A DNA stretch of 64,000 bases. Origin: Chenopodium formosanum. Lineage: Eukaryota > Streptophyta > Magnoliopsida > Caryophyllales > Amaranthaceae. Position numbers and translations under genes: made by a program. Within the stretch, counting starts at the first letter, position 1. Every line of letters starts with the position of its first letter. A model generated the notes under the pieces. The model searched no databases. It had not been told where the DNA came from and was given only the letters and a program-made list of their open reading frames with translations. The stretch covers positions 44,845,001 to 44,909,000 of the forward strand of contig CM044857.1 of NCBI GenBank assembly GCA_024500155.1. Direction: 5' to 3'. Shown here piece after piece: positions 43,601 to 56,626 of this stretch.

Positions 43601-46333
43601 AAACTTTGCTATATGTTAGAAGTCTTAGTACTGAGGTCTGAGGAGTTACTTAGCTTAATTTGTGCTGTTCAGAAGTGGTCATTATGAAGATGTGTTCTTA
43701 AGGAATTAAGAGTGTCAGTATTTTATGTGTCATATTTTATACCGATCATAAAACATTATAGTTCTGTCTTCTTCTTCTTTTTTTATTTTTTTTTGGGGTT
43801 TAAATGCTTTGTATATGTTCAGCCTTCTAGGAGATGGAACTGAGCAGCAAGAGGTTCCTAGTCTAGGGAAAATTGTGTCTATTCAAGCTGCTGGGGGTGT
43901 TGTTGCTGGTGCCACGGCATCTTGCATCACAACTCCGCTAGACACCATTAAGACTCGTTTACAGGTAAAAGAAAATTCTGCTTTATATCTCAGTGCTGTT
44001 ATGTTTATTTTAGTAGATGTGTTTGCTGCTTGTGTGCATATCTCTATTGTAGGTAATTCATGCTTATTATAAATTTGGAAATTTTGCGAATAACTACCAT
44101 TTAAATAACCACTTTTGAGAACAACTACCATTTAAAATTTTCTTTGAAAAAACTACCACAAAAACACAAAGTTTGAGTAGCACTACCACATTTATTGTTT
44201 GTGGCAAGAATCTCCGTTTTTGGGGCATATTTTATAAAATTTCCCTCAAAAAACCCAAATTAAATGATAATATTGCACTACATTAACTCTTAATTGGATT
44301 ATACACTTCAATTGCCCCAAATCCTCCAATTTCGTAAAGCCCTTAATTCAATATTTTGACCATAAACCCTAAATTTAAGATTTAATTGAGAAATTAAATA
44401 AATTATAATGCAAAATTAAAGATAATTGACCTATAATTGTGTTTTTACTATCGAAATCTTTTGTTTTCTATACCACAATTGATTGAAATCTTATAAACTA
44501 GGCTTTCTCAACTGGAAATTCTTTCCGGAAAATAAAAGTGGTAGTGCTACTCAAAGTTTTTGTGACTTTGTGGTAGTTTTTTAAAAGAAAATTTTAAATG
44601 GTAGTTGTTCTCAAAAGTGGTCATTTAAAAGGTAGTTGTTGGCAAAATTTCCTATAAATTTTGATATAAAAATTAAGGGGATGGTATTGAAATTAGCTTA
44701 ATGTCATGTGAATATCCAAGGTATTGGATTTCTATTAGCAATCTTTGCTTTCTTCATTTTTTCAGTTATTCTCTTTGTACTGAAAAGTTTTTTTATTGTT
44801 TAATATGAACCAACAGTGTAAGAACTAAATTCGGACAAAGACAATATCTCCAACAAATATGCTGATAGGAGTGTGTTAATTAATTAAGAAATTTTTTATT
44901 TTATTGGAGTTGCATTCATGGAAGTGATGGAACATTGTGGAGGAAGTCCCTTGTATGGTGAACATGGGACGAAAACCTCTTGTCCACCCTTTGAAAGATA
45001 TGGTGAGAGGACCCTTTGGTTTCTTCAATCTTGGTAGTCTTCTGGGGCAATATATTTATGGTGCTAGTATATCACTAATGCCTGTGAGGTATCTCTACTC
45101 AATTGAAAAATGAGCAAGTTAATCTTAGCCTATTGAATTCTGAATGAAGCCTCCTATTGGTGACTTTTAAATACTTTGACTTTCGAGAACTAAGATTATG
45201 TTGATCCCTTGCAAAAGTGATTTTGTTTTGATTGCTATTATCCACTCTTGGGAAAGCTTCCTAGATCATGCTTACTAGTCAACTAGAAATTTTAGTTCTT
45301 CTTAGATAATGTAGAAGTAGAAGGATATATCATCCGTGGCTTGTAAAATAGGAGATAATATCCATAATCATGATTGATTGTTTAGCAAATGATGTAATTA
45401 ATGTAGGAGATCTTGTCTAAATATGGGTGAAACTTTTGGTAGAAAATGGAGGAAAGTCTCCCTTTACATTTTAGGTTCATTGAGTAGTAATCCCTCAAAA
45501 GGGGAGGGGACTTATGCCACTTGTATGCCTTTAAGCAGTGACCACTGTTAATGCTTGACTGCTTGTGCCTCCACTTAGGTCAGCTTGCTGCTGCATCACC
45601 CCTTAAGTTTGCTTATTTTGCATCGCTCCATATTACTTTGCTTGGAGTTGTGGTTCAGTCTATGACTATAAGTTCATGGGCATGGTCACTTTGGTGCTAA
45701 GTGGTTATTGATAGGAACTTGCCTTGCCAATCCAGTCTCGTACCATGGTTGACCTTGGTGTATCGGTATGTGATGCCTTGTGAATTGTGCTTGGCTTGTT
45801 GGGTGATTGGGCAAGGCATGTTCCTTGCTTACAAAAGTGTCTATTCATTGAGTTCTCTAGTAGCAGATCAAAATAGTTCCAACATAGCTGTTAGAAAATT
45901 ATTAGGAAAGGGAGAAGTAGGAGACTAGGAGGATGCTTTACTGGTAAGTGGATCGTAATCCACCCATCTAGTCTCGGTTTGCTTCCATATATTACCCAGG
46001 AATCTTTTTGGATATTTATATGTTGCAATTCTGATCGTTTGAAAATTTGTCACATTGCAGGTAATGGGGCTAGATAAGAGACAGAACGCTGTTCAAGTTG
46101 TAAAGAAATTGATTGCAGATGATGGTTGGAAAGGTCTTTATAGAGGTCTAGGTCCAAGATTTTTCAGCATGTCCGCTTGGGGAACCTCCATGATACTGGC
46201 TTATGAATATCTGAGTATGGATTCTTCTCTTTCAGCAGTTCCTTCTTTGTTGTCACAATTTTGATTTGTCCAATAGAATTGAACACCATTCCTGTAATTG
46301 TGTGCAGAGCGGTTGTGTGCAAAGGAGGACTAG
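40683..46333 (+). CDS. Mitochondrial solute carrier, SLC25A44-like, six exons
   Basis: Exons 40683-40741, 42447-42828, 43303-43499, 43823-43964, 46061-46214 and 46308-46333 join in phase to 319 aa, the usual carrier length. The N-terminus is MGSSGPRTPAFGQTEINWDK. Three carrier repeats are visible. The first has YPVSVVKTRLQV, with Ser where the motif usually has Asp/Glu, and GLYRGFG. The second has VPVDVVSQKLMVQ and GLYRGFG. The third has PLDTIKTRLQVMG and GLYRGLG. The protein ends with EYLKRLCAKED, encoded partly by a 26-base last exon. Members sit in the inner mitochondrial membrane. Animal SLC25A44 imports branched-chain amino acids; the plant substrate is an inference. Introns 1 (1.7 kb) and 4 (2.1 kb) are long, and intron 4 carries a MULE-like insertion. 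Confidence 0.93.
44077..44652. mobile_element. Non-autonomous MULE-like element in intron 4 of the carrier gene
   Basis: A perfect 9-bp duplication TATAAATTT flanks it (44068-44076 and 44653-44661). The inverted termini are GGAAATTTTGC (left) and GCAAAATTTCC (right), extended for more than 100 bases by mirrored CTACCATTTAAA/TTTAAATGGTAG words. 576 bp, no transposase. It lies well away from the exon borders. Confidence 0.88.
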
Positions 46334-47141
46334 ATTCACTTGACAACACATTTGCTGACCATTTCATTGCTGTGAAAGATTCAGCTTACTCAAAGTGGCT
46401 ATAAGATTTTATTCACCCTTGGCTTTTTTAATTGCCCATTCTTTTATCAACTACCCTCAACATTTACAAGAAACTTTTTACAACTTGGTTTCATGACTTC
46501 AGTATCCAGCCTTTGATAATCGTGCAATGAAGATTGGTTACACCTACTGAATTAGCAAGTTGTATTTAGCTGAACGTTCCTGTTACTCATAACCCGTGAG
46601 AATGTCCGTTATCAGGCATGGTTTTTCAATACCAGTGACGTGTTTTTTGTATGCATAGATTAGAAAGTTGCAGGAAGGAGTCATTATTTTCTGTATATCT
46701 TAATGACCACAAATCATAGAAGTCATGAGCTTACACCCACAAGGGTGATAGCGAAAAATTCTTTAAACTTCAGTCAAAGTAGCTGTTACAAGGAAGATGT
46801 AGCTTTTCTGTGATATTCATTCCTTTTTTCAGAATGCTTACAGATAATAATGTGAAATTCTTTTAGCTCACTTTGTTCGTTTTCTTTTTGGACTGTGTCT
46901 GTGCAAGATTGTAAATCAGCTACAGATACTAGTCTAAGCACTTTGGATGAGGGCCAGCATAATCGAATTTGTGCTTAACATTGATTTTTTTTTTTCCTGC
47001 CCGAATGCCATGGATCTATACCCCTTTATCATGATTGAAATCACTACTTGTATGAGTTGTATCCCCGAATGTATTAAGCCATGGATTAGCAGCAGGTTTT
47101 ACCACGTTTGACTTTTGGTTATGAAATTGTTGAGTGGTGAA
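46334..47141. other. 3' flank of the carrier gene
   Basis: Contains the probable 3' UTR and further non-coding sequence. No additional gene is recognised. Confidence 0.5.
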
Positions 47142-48261
47142 TAGAGCTGTCAATTCGGGTAAACGGGTCGGGTTTGGGTTGGATAAGAGTAGTTCGGGTC
47201 AACTCGGGTTGGGTCAATTCAGATTAATTCCATAACCTATGCAGGTCGGGTTTGGGTCGAGTCATGCTTGAGTCGGGTCACGTCGGGTCAAACTTCTTAT
47301 CGGGTTTAGGTCGGGTTATATTCGGGTCAGGTGAACAATAGATTGGGTTTCATTCGGGTTAAAACGGGTTAGGGTAATTCTCAGGTTCGAGTCGGGTTCG
47401 ATTCAAGTCAATAATTTGCGGGTTAGAATCAAGTCGGGTTATTCTCAGGTTTAAGTCGAGTTCGGTTCAAGTCAATAATTTGCGGATTATAATCAGGTCA
47501 AGTCATTCAAGTCGGGTCATTCTCGGGTTCAAGTCGGGTTCGATTCAAGTCAACAATTTGCGAGTTATAATCAGGTTGGTTCATTTCCAAGTCGGGTCAT
47601 TCTCGGATTCAAGTCGGGTTATGTCAAGTCAATAATTGCAGGTTACAATCAGGTCGGGTCATTTCCAAGTCATATCATATTCGGGTTCAACTAACTATAA
47701 ATGTATAATTATCATTTTTATCAAGCTAATTATTTCCTTTGACTATACTATATATGGCAATATACTAATGAAACTATAGTCTATAATTTAGGAAGATAAT
47801 TATCTCCTTTGACCATACAAAAAATATATACTATATTTAACTCTTAAATTTGAGGATGATGCTCCTTTCTTTTGCTGGCCTAGACGATTTAGTCCCCCAA
47901 GACAAAATGGTTTGATCAACTATAATAAGGTGGTCTAAATTGCATTTAAGGTGATTTGAAATCGGGTCATGAACAATTTGGGCTAAATTTAGGTCGGGTC
48001 AATAACAAATCGTGTTAATTTCGAGTCGGGTTAGTAACAAATCGGGTTGAATTTTTTGGGTTGGGTTGGGTAAGTAATAGGTATGGTAAAATTTGGGTCG
48101 GGTCAATAACAAGTCGGGTTGATTTCAGGTCGGGTTTGTAACAGATTGGATTTAATTCGGGTCGGGTTAAATTCAGGTCAGGTTAGTAACAAGTCGAGTT
48201 AAATTCGGGTTTTGACGGGTTAAAGCGGGTTTGGATCCATTTCGGTTCAAGTCGGGTTCGG
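47142..48261. repeat. TCGGGT-word tract, probably remains of a transposable element
   Basis: Dense irregular repetition of TCGGGTT, TTCGGGTC and AAGTCGGGT, starting at TAGAGCTGTCAATTCGGGT and abutting the satellite. A block with AATAATTTGCGGGTTA is repeated at least four times between 47410 and 47650. The start resembles ends of hAT-type repeats in plants, but no mirrored right end is found, so the element may be cut by the satellite array. Confidence 0.55.
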
Positions 48262-49865
48262 TGCAAGTTAATTAAATTGGTTGTTGTAAACCGGTAAATC
48301 GGTGCAAGTTGTAAACCGGTAAATTGGCCGTTTAAAAGCAAATTGAATGGTTCCACACACCCAATTGGGCTCCCGGATGGTATTAGGGACCATGGTAAAA
48401 ATTTCGGCAATTTTTATTTACGGGCGAAAAAAGTCAAAATTCCAAAATTGAAGGCTAATATTCACGCTTTTTGAGAATTTTTGGAAGTTTCGGGGCCCGG
48501 TGTCGAAAAGTCTTGAAATTATATGGGATACATCTCGGGGTCATTTAATGCCGTTTAGAACTTGTATGATCATTATTTGTTGTTATAAATGTTTGTGGTA
48601 GGCTTGAATTAATGAAATCGGTGCAAGATGTAAACCTGTAAATTGGTCGTTTAAAGACAAATTGGATGGTTCCACCCACCCAATTGGACTCTCGGAGGGT
48701 ATTAAGGATTAAGGTAAACATTTCAGCAATTTTTATTTAAAGGAGAAAAAAAAGTCAAAAAATTCTTAAATTGAATATTAATATCCACGCTTTTTGAGAA
48801 ATTTCTAAGGTTTTAGGGCCAGGTGTCGAATAGAAATGAGATATTATTAGATACATATAGGAGTCATATAATGACGTTTGAAACCATAAATGACCATTAT
48901 ATGCTGTCATAAATGTTCGTGGTAAGCTTGAGTTAATGAAATCGGTGCAAGTTGTAAACCAGTAAATTGGCCGTTTAAAGGCAAATTGGATGGTCCTACC
49001 CATCCAATTGGACTCCCGAAGGATATTAGGGACCATGGTAAACATTTCAAAAAATTTTATTTTCGAGCGAAAAAAAGTTAAAAAATACCAAAATTGAAGG
49101 CTAATATCCACGCTTTTTGAGAAATTTTGGAGGTTTCGGGGACAAGTTTCGAAAAGGCTTGAGATTTTAAGAGATGCATCTCGGGGTCATATAATGTCGT
49201 TTGAAACCATATATGATCATTATATGTTGTCATAAATGTTCGTGGTAGGCTTGAATTAATGAAATCGATGCAAGTTGTAAATCAGTAAATTGACCGTTTA
49301 AAGGCGAATTGGATGGTTCCACCCAACCAATTGGACTCCTAGAGGGTATTAGGGACCATGGTAGACATTTCGGCAATTTTTATTTCCAACAGAAAAAAAG
49401 TCAAAAAATTCTTAATTTGAATGCTAATATTCACGCTTTTTGATAAATTTCTAATTTTTCGGGGCCAAGTGTCCAAAAGAAATAAGATTTTATTAGATAC
49501 ATCTAGGGGACATATAATGACGTTTGAAACCATAAATGACCATTATATGTTGTCATAAATGTTCGTGGTAAGCTTGATTTAATAAAATTGGTGCAAGTTG
49601 TAATTAAACTGGTAAGTTGGCCGTTTAAAGGCAAACTGGATGGTGCCACCAATCCAATTGGACTCTCAAAGGGTATTAGGGACCATGGTAAAAATTTTGG
49701 CAATTTTTATTTTCGCGCGAAAAAAAGTTAAAAAATTCCAAAATTGAAGGCTAATATCCACGCTTTTTGAGAAATTTTGGAGGTTTCGGGGACAAGTGTT
49801 GAAAAGGCTTGAGATTTTAGGAGATACATCTTGAGGACATATAACGCCGTTTGGAACCATATATG
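48262..49865. repeat. Satellite array, left block (monomer about 322 bp)
   Basis: Landmark GTGCAAGTTGTAAACCGGTA or close variants recurs near 48303, 48620, 48944, 49269 and 49591, spacing about 318-325 bases. Each monomer also has TTGGATGGTTCCACCCA, GGGTATTAGGGACCATGGTA, GGCTAATATCCACGCTTTTT and ATGTTGTCATAAATGTTCGT. The array continues after the LTR retrotransposon, which inserted inside a monomer. Confidence 0.93.
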
Positions 49866-50620
49866 TGTAGGAATTTATAGGTACTACGCAGCGGAAAAAC
49901 ATGAATCATATTCAATCAAGTACCAATCCCAAGAATCACATGCATAACACACAAGACACATAATCATACCTTTGACGCGTGAATTCCACGAAGCTATTCG
50001 ACAGGCAAATCAGGGAGAGAATAGAGCCCCAAGCGTTGCTCCTCTACTTAGTCTACGAGATTCGAACGAGCCGTCCACCAATACTAGATTGGTCGAGTGA
50101 TTGAGGAAAACCGCGATCACCACCTTTATGGACAACCGACCACCGCACGAACCACCACCACCACGACACACCACCGGCGCCTGGGAGGAGGAGAGAGCCG
50201 TGTGAGAGAGAGAGGACTTTTAGAGGGTTGGGTTTCGTGTTTGCTAATTAGGGTTTGATCACACTGATCAGTTAATTGCTTCCTTGCATGCAAACCTAGG
50301 CACTTAGTCTATTTATATATAATCACATTATAATTAGACTAGGGCACGAATCCCAAAACTCCTTCTAATCCACAACATGGCCGGCCACCTAGAGTGATGA
50401 GGCCCGTGATGGGCCTCGTCCTCTAATGCTCGATCTAGCTCCTTTGTGTGACCTTATAGGATCCGTCCAATTGGGATTTGGGCTATTTTACTATTCCAAA
50501 TATCGTTAGTACCTCTATCTATGGCAAAACGACGACCCAAATGTACGAACTTAATTATCTCCATAATTTGATCCATTTATATATCTAGTAATTGCACACG
50601 ACGAAGACATAACTCCTTCA
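49866..50620 (-). repeat. 3' LTR of the Copia-type element
   Basis: On the plus strand begins TGTAGGAATTTATAGG and ends CATAACTCCTTCA; read in element direction it is TG...CA. It differs from the other LTR at scattered single bases, for example GGCGCC versus GACGCC near 50176. Confidence 0.93.
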
Positions 50621-50632
50621 ATCTCCCACTTA
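50621..50632 (-). other. Polypurine tract
   Basis: Minus strand AAGTGGGAGAT directly before the 3' LTR start TGAAGG, the usual plus-strand priming site of an LTR element. Confidence 0.75.
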
Positions 50633-53600
50633 TCTGAGACAAGGGTGCAATATTCAAATTCCTTAAGTCAATATACGTGTCGATTTGATAATATGATTGC
50701 ATCACATGTCGAGATCATATTAATCTACAAATCGTTTCTTGAAATCTGAGTTAGAATTACAAAACCAAATGATTACTGTGTAATGCATTTGAACGCGGCC
50801 ACGTATTTCTGAATTCTCCTTCTTCAAGCGGCCATGACACATTTTCTAATTTAATAGGTAGACTCTATCCAATCTTGTGGTAACATGACTCCTACTCAAC
50901 TTCTGAAATAACCGGGAAACACCCTTTATATTCTCTAGTTACGGCTAGACGTTTGAGTGTACCATAGTCACAACATCCATTGAATGAAATCAATGTTCCA
51001 CTCATGTCAAAGGAATCCACTAATATGTACGGAAGCTCTATACTTGAACTTCAAAGTAGGTCAATAGTTCGATCATGCATCATTCATGCATATCCAAGTG
51101 ATTGACCGAGCATCACTATGCCCCTATAGCCCATGAAACTGCGCTATCTAATCAATCTTACATGCTAGTTCATTTATTGAAATCATTTATGTCCACTTTA
51201 ATGATCTCGAACTAGGAACTTAAATAATATATGAATTTTGTTCACATGTGGGGTTTCAATTCACCAGGTCATCAACCTGATGAGCCCATCAATTCATAAT
51301 TATTTTGGACATTTTATTTAATTTCCAAAATCATAATTAAATAAGAGAAATAATAATTTCTATTTTAAACATAATTTTGCAAATTGATGCATTTCTTATG
51401 TGATATGTTTTCTCAAAACATATACAACTTAAATTACATAACTTGCTTCAATCCTAAGACTTTAATATGACTCTCATACCTTAGTCCATGGAAGGGGTTT
51501 ATTGATTTCTCACTCATAATAAAACTTTGCAGAAGACGACCTTCCGCTGGTCAATGATCTCATAATTGAGGTGATATCTCATATCCTTTTGTTTGGATTC
51601 GTGATGTGACTCTGGCTACTTTGTTTTTGGGCAAAGGTGACCTGTTAGTAACATGACACTTTAATCCGAACTTCCTCTCAAACTATCTCACTATAGTTTA
51701 ATACACATATTCTGACATTGAGTATGCAACAGTGCTCTGCTTTGAACTCTTCAAGCTCACTGTCCTTTTCCATCCAGACACAAATATGCATTTAGATCAT
51801 CATCTAGAATCATCTTGCGTGTTTGGAAAACTTGCATTTGTGTAACCTTTTGACAACTTTATTAAATTACCATTTAACACAATAGCTAGAAATATTCCTT
51901 TAGTGCTTCTCAAGTACTCAAGGATCTGTTCTTGGTAATTCTCCGTATGCTTATTCTAAATTTGCTTGAAACCTGCTACATATACACAAGTCATATGCAA
52001 CATTTTGCTTTGTACATTTTATGGCACATATGATGAACCTTTTGAAGAAGCATAAGGCACACTATCCATATAACTCAACTCTATTAGCTTTTGAAGGCAC
52101 CGAGTCTTACTGAGTGTATTACCATGAAACATGGGAAGATATCCTATCTTAGAGTCTTGCTTCATGAACTTGTCAAGATCCTAATCAACATAAGTCTCTC
52201 GATTCATTCCAATCATTCTTCAAGATTCACTTCATGGATCTTAATTCCCAATATGTACTCAACATCTCCTAAGTCTATCATATTGAAACAATCTTTCTAA
52301 CCACTGCTTATATCATTTCATATGAACTGTATGTCAACTACATAATAGACTAAAAGACCAATTGCTCCCACTAAACTTCTTGTCTCTACAAGAATTCTTT
52401 CGTTCTACTAAGGAAATCAAACTGTTTGATTGCCTAACCAAAACGAATGGTCCAACTCCTTAATGCTTACTTCAATCCATAAATGAATTTCTGAAGTTTG
52501 CAAAACTTTCTAGGAATTTCTGGATTTCAAAACTCTTAGGATTTATCATATACATTCTCACCATCAAGAACATTTCATGAAAGTGATTTTGATATCCATT
52601 ACTAGAATAATCCGAATAGGCTTACTCAACTAATAGGTTTGACCCTATTTGTAAGACTATTATGGACTAACACATCTTTACAAACATGGAGTCCATACTG
52701 GAATTCATGGCTTTAAGCCATTTCCTGAGTTGGCATTTATCCAAAGCTTGCTTGTAGGCATGGGTTCCAACCATTCCAATAGGAAAATTTTAGAATCCAC
52801 CTTTTCTCAGAATTTCAACAAATTGTTTGTTTTGATCCCAAGTAACCTACGATAGGTATGAGCGACAATAGAATTATTCTCTTCAACTCTTTGAAGCCTT
52901 TCATTCTAGTGGGACGATAGAAGCCTCGCTAGTGGAATTAGCTTGCTTCGACACATGTTTTATCAAATTAGCTGATTTCATATGCCTTCGTCTCTGATGT
53001 AGTGTTATCCACATCCATTTGTTGATCGTCTCAAATCTCATCGAGATCTAACTTTACTCCCACTTGGCTTTGTAGGAAGACATTCTTTCTATAAAGACAC
53101 TATCGCGAGCAACAAACACTTTGTTTCTACGCGATTGTAGGAATAATACCTCTTAGTTTCCATGAGAAAACCCATCAAAAACTACATTTCTGATTTAGGG
53201 TGCATTATGTCATCTTAGTAAACATTTTACATTGATTTCATAACCCTTAATCCTGTTTAGAAAAGATAACTTTTGGAACATTTCCAAATCATAACTCTTA
53301 TGACATCTTTTCTACTGCTTTGGTTAAGTTTCTGTTTACTATATTCGCAATTGTTGTTGTACTAATGCATATCCTCAAAACAATATTTGTAAATCATTAA
53401 ATTTTGGATCGAACAATGGCAAGCAAAGTTCGAGTCATTCTTCATAAACATACACTTTAGTTGTAAAGTTTCTAGATTGTGAATTAATTCAACAATTCCC
53501 TCTAGATGATCATTCCTTTTTGAGTTAAATATTTATCACAACAATCATATTGTGGTGTTAAGTTGTTTATCTCAAACTGATTTTACATTTCATTTTTGGA

Positions 53601-54305
53601 ATTTTGAACATTTCAATGTTTCCAAGCTTTACTTCATTAAGTAATTATCGATATATTTACTTAAATCGTTAGTAAAAGCAATGAAATAGTTAAATCTTTT
53701 GCTAATTTTGAACTTATTGGTTCACATACATCATATGTATGAGTACCAAAAGGTCATTTTAGCTTCTTTTACCCTTTCTACTAAAAGGCAACTTGGTGAT
53801 CTTAACTTATCAAGCATGACTTCTAATTCTCAAGTGATTCATAATCATATAAGAATGAGATTCCATCCAAAACTTTGAATGTGCAAATGGTTAATGTCAC
53901 CTAACCTTACTTGTTATAAGTAAGTGTATTTTGAATCATCTAAATTTTACTTTTGTGATCTACTTATATCAATGTCATAAAACAAAATTAACTCATATCT
54001 AGCAAAATGAAAACAATTTATTACCTTGGTCATGGATCAACACTTGTCCAAGCCAAGTTAACCAAATTCAGTATTCAAAACAAGAAAACCGAAATATTGT
54101 CTCATCAAAACTGAAAATTGTTCTAAACTCATGATAAATAATCAAAATTTAAAACTATGAAGCTATCTCTGGCCACTCAAATATTTATAGTGCACCTTCA
54201 AGCTCCATTTCCATGCTAGCTTCACTTATTTACAGTTCCTGCGCAACATCACTATGTTAAGCACTGCAACTTGGTATCATATACCTAAGTGAATGTTTAA
54301 AATGT
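50633..54305 (-). pseudogene. Degenerate Copia pol (integrase/RT/RNase H relic)
   Basis: Broken reverse-transcriptase motifs are readable on the minus strand. CKLQKFIYGLK followed by a stop, then RSW, lies at about 52430-52500. A ruined catalytic Asp-Asp region is near 52340, GDVEYILGIKIH at about 52240-52280, and a C-terminal block with QDSKIGYLPMFHGNT near 52110-52160. They are in different frames with stops between them. The part nearer gag is too decayed to assign domains by eye; it should correspond to protease and integrase by position. Confidence 0.75.
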
Positions 54306-55178
54306 TTATAACATTATACCTGAGGTTGATGCTCCATTCTTCTTGAGGAAGTCATGGTATTTCTGGCAATTTCGCTTCCAATGCCCCTTCTTCTTGTAGT
54401 AAAAGCATTCACTTTCACTTGCAGCCTTGGGCTTTGGAGTCGTCTTTGGCTTTGCAGGAGCCTTGGCAACTTGCTTGCCCTTGCTCTTAGCACTAGCCTT
54501 TTGCCCCTTCTTCTTGAACCCCTTTCCCTTTTGAATCATAAGAACTTCCTTCTTAGGTTCCTTAGGGATTTGTTTCTCAACACTAACCAGCATTGCATGC
54601 AATTGATTCATAGTCTTTGCAGTGGCAGTCATGTTAAAATTCATGATAAACTGGTTGAAACATTCTGGTAGTGAATGGAGAATGATGTCTGTTGCCAAAT
54701 CATCACTATATGGGTACCCCAGTTTCTCCATACTTTGAATTAGGCCGATCATTTTGAAAACATGATCATGAACTGTGGCACCCTTCTCCATCTTACAATC
54801 CAGAATCTCACGATGGAGCTCATACCTTTCAACTCTAGCTTGTTTCTTAAACAAGGATTTGAGTTCTTGCATGATTGAATAGGCATCCTGGTCCTCAAAA
54901 CGCTTTTGAAGACTAGGCTCCATGGTAGCAATCATTAAGCAAGTGATAGGTATAGCTCTGTCATGAGCTTCCTTGTGCTTCTTGATCTCTGCCGCAGTTG
55001 GATTTTCTGGCAGAGGTCCTGGCGATGGGGTGTCAATGATATCCTTTTTACCCTCAGATTTCAGAACAAGTCTTAGCATTCTTTTCCAAGTGGAAAAGTT
55101 ATCCCCTGTCAACCTATCCTTCTCAAGGAATGGTCGAAGGTTGTAAACGTTGTTGTCATTGTGATTACGGCTACCCAT
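54306..55178 (-). CDS. Copia gag polyprotein, intact frame (290 aa)
   Basis: Begins MGSRNHNDNNVYNLRPFLEK. The N-terminal half has LTGDNFSTWKRMLRLVLKSE and RYELHREILDCKMEKGATVH, typical of plant Copia gag (UBN2-like). A long Lys/Ala/Pro-rich linker (about 205-255) leads to a zinc knuckle near 258-271 (CFYYKKKGHWKRNC). The consensus is C-x2-C-x4-H-x4-C, and here the second cysteine is Tyr. The frame is complete although pol behind it is ruined. The gag starts about 2.3 kb from the 5' LTR, an unusually long leader. Confidence 0.88.
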   Translation of the reverse strand: MGSRNHNDNNVYNLRPFLEKDRLTGDNFSTWKRMLRLVLKSEGKKDIIDTPSPGPLPENPTAAEIKKHKEAHDRAIPITCLMIATMEPSLQKRFEDQDAYSIMQELKSLFKKQARVERYELHREILDCKMEKGATVHDHVFKMIGLIQSMEKLGYPYSDDLATDIILHSLPECFNQFIMNFNMTATAKTMNQLHAMLVSVEKQIPKEPKKEVLMIQKGKGFKKKGQKASAKSKGKQVAKAPAKPKTTPKPKAASESECFYYKKKGHWKRNCQKYHDFLKKNGASTSGIML

Positions 55179-56626
55179 CTATGTCAAAATAAGGCAAAGT
55201 TCAATAATTATGTTTAATTTAAAATTAAAGTACCATAAACGCATTCATTTGGTAACTTTAAAACACTTTATTCAATAATTAATTGATCCCAATTGAATTT
55301 TAAGTGATTCCAAGATCCTTTATTTGTGTAATAATTGACCGGACTTTGGCCCTACCATCAACCATTACATTTTCAAGGTGAGTAAACTCTTTACTGATTA
55401 CAACTCTTGTAACTCTTTGTTGAATAATTAATCATCACATGTTTAATTATTACCCTTAGCTTCAAGGTTCTAAACTCTTTAGGTAACCTTGTTGAGCATA
55501 ACCAATTAAAAATGTAAAATTTGTTTTACCCCCACTCCCCTAAGATATAATATGACACCCAGCTTTGGCATGACCCATCATAAATATCAAAGGTTTCATC
55601 GGGTTTTTAATTGGAAAAGCAATCTCAATATTACCGGGACCTAGATTTATTATGTTGTGATTATTTAGTGAACTCTAGCGCATCATCAATCAACATAAAT
55701 AAAATCTAGCATGCATAATCTACTAATTCAATAAATCATGACATAGTATGTCCCCTTAGTCCTAAGAAAACTAGAAATGAAAAAGCTCCCACTTAAATCA
55801 TCATGGATCTCCATCCACCTTGCTCCTTTGGGCCTTCACTTCATGGGCTTCTTTGGACTAACACTATTTAAATAACTATTCTATTTACTTTAAATAAAAG
55901 TTACAAAAATACTTAACGGTATGCAGACCGTATTTAGATTACAAAAATGCATCACGATGCGCAGATCGTATTTAGGAATCTATGGGCCATACTAGTCTAT
56001 ATATAGCAACATAATATCATATATTATAAAAGTGCCATATAATAAATCACTCAACATGCTTGTCTAAACTACAACATTGAATGTTCATAATAAAGTCAAT
56101 GCATTTCCTAAAATATCTTATATTTTAATCATAATTAGACAATATCATATATTATTCATGACCGTTTATTAAATATCATATATTTAATTTAGTCATGAGA
56201 TAGAATCAAATCATATTTTAATCTAGAAAGATAAATCATATTTAATCTTTCATGATTATCCTAACATGTTTAGGAGATTCTATCCTAATTAATAGCCAAT
56301 CAAATAATTTTAAAATCAATTATATCCTATTCTAATTATGGGATAATCACATTATTCAAATCAATCATTATCCTTTTGGAATATGCTCAGAATATCCTAA
56401 TCAATCTTATCCAAAATTAACCACTTTAATTAGGATAATTACCAATTTAACAACTTTAAATATGGATAATATCAAATATAACAACTTTTGAATATTTGAT
56501 TTTATCCTAAAATAATAGATTTTATCCAAATAAAACCAATTTTATCTTTTAAAATAAAAGATCATATTTTCAAAATATTTTAACTTATCCAAAATAAAAT
56601 TGATTTTATCCCAAAATAATTCATAA

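Noticed and set aside
46200..46264. Reading the carrier exon 5 through to a stop at 46264
   Set aside because: The frame stays open but the family C-terminus (EYLKRLCAKED) is recovered by splicing from 46214 to 46308, with good donor and acceptor.
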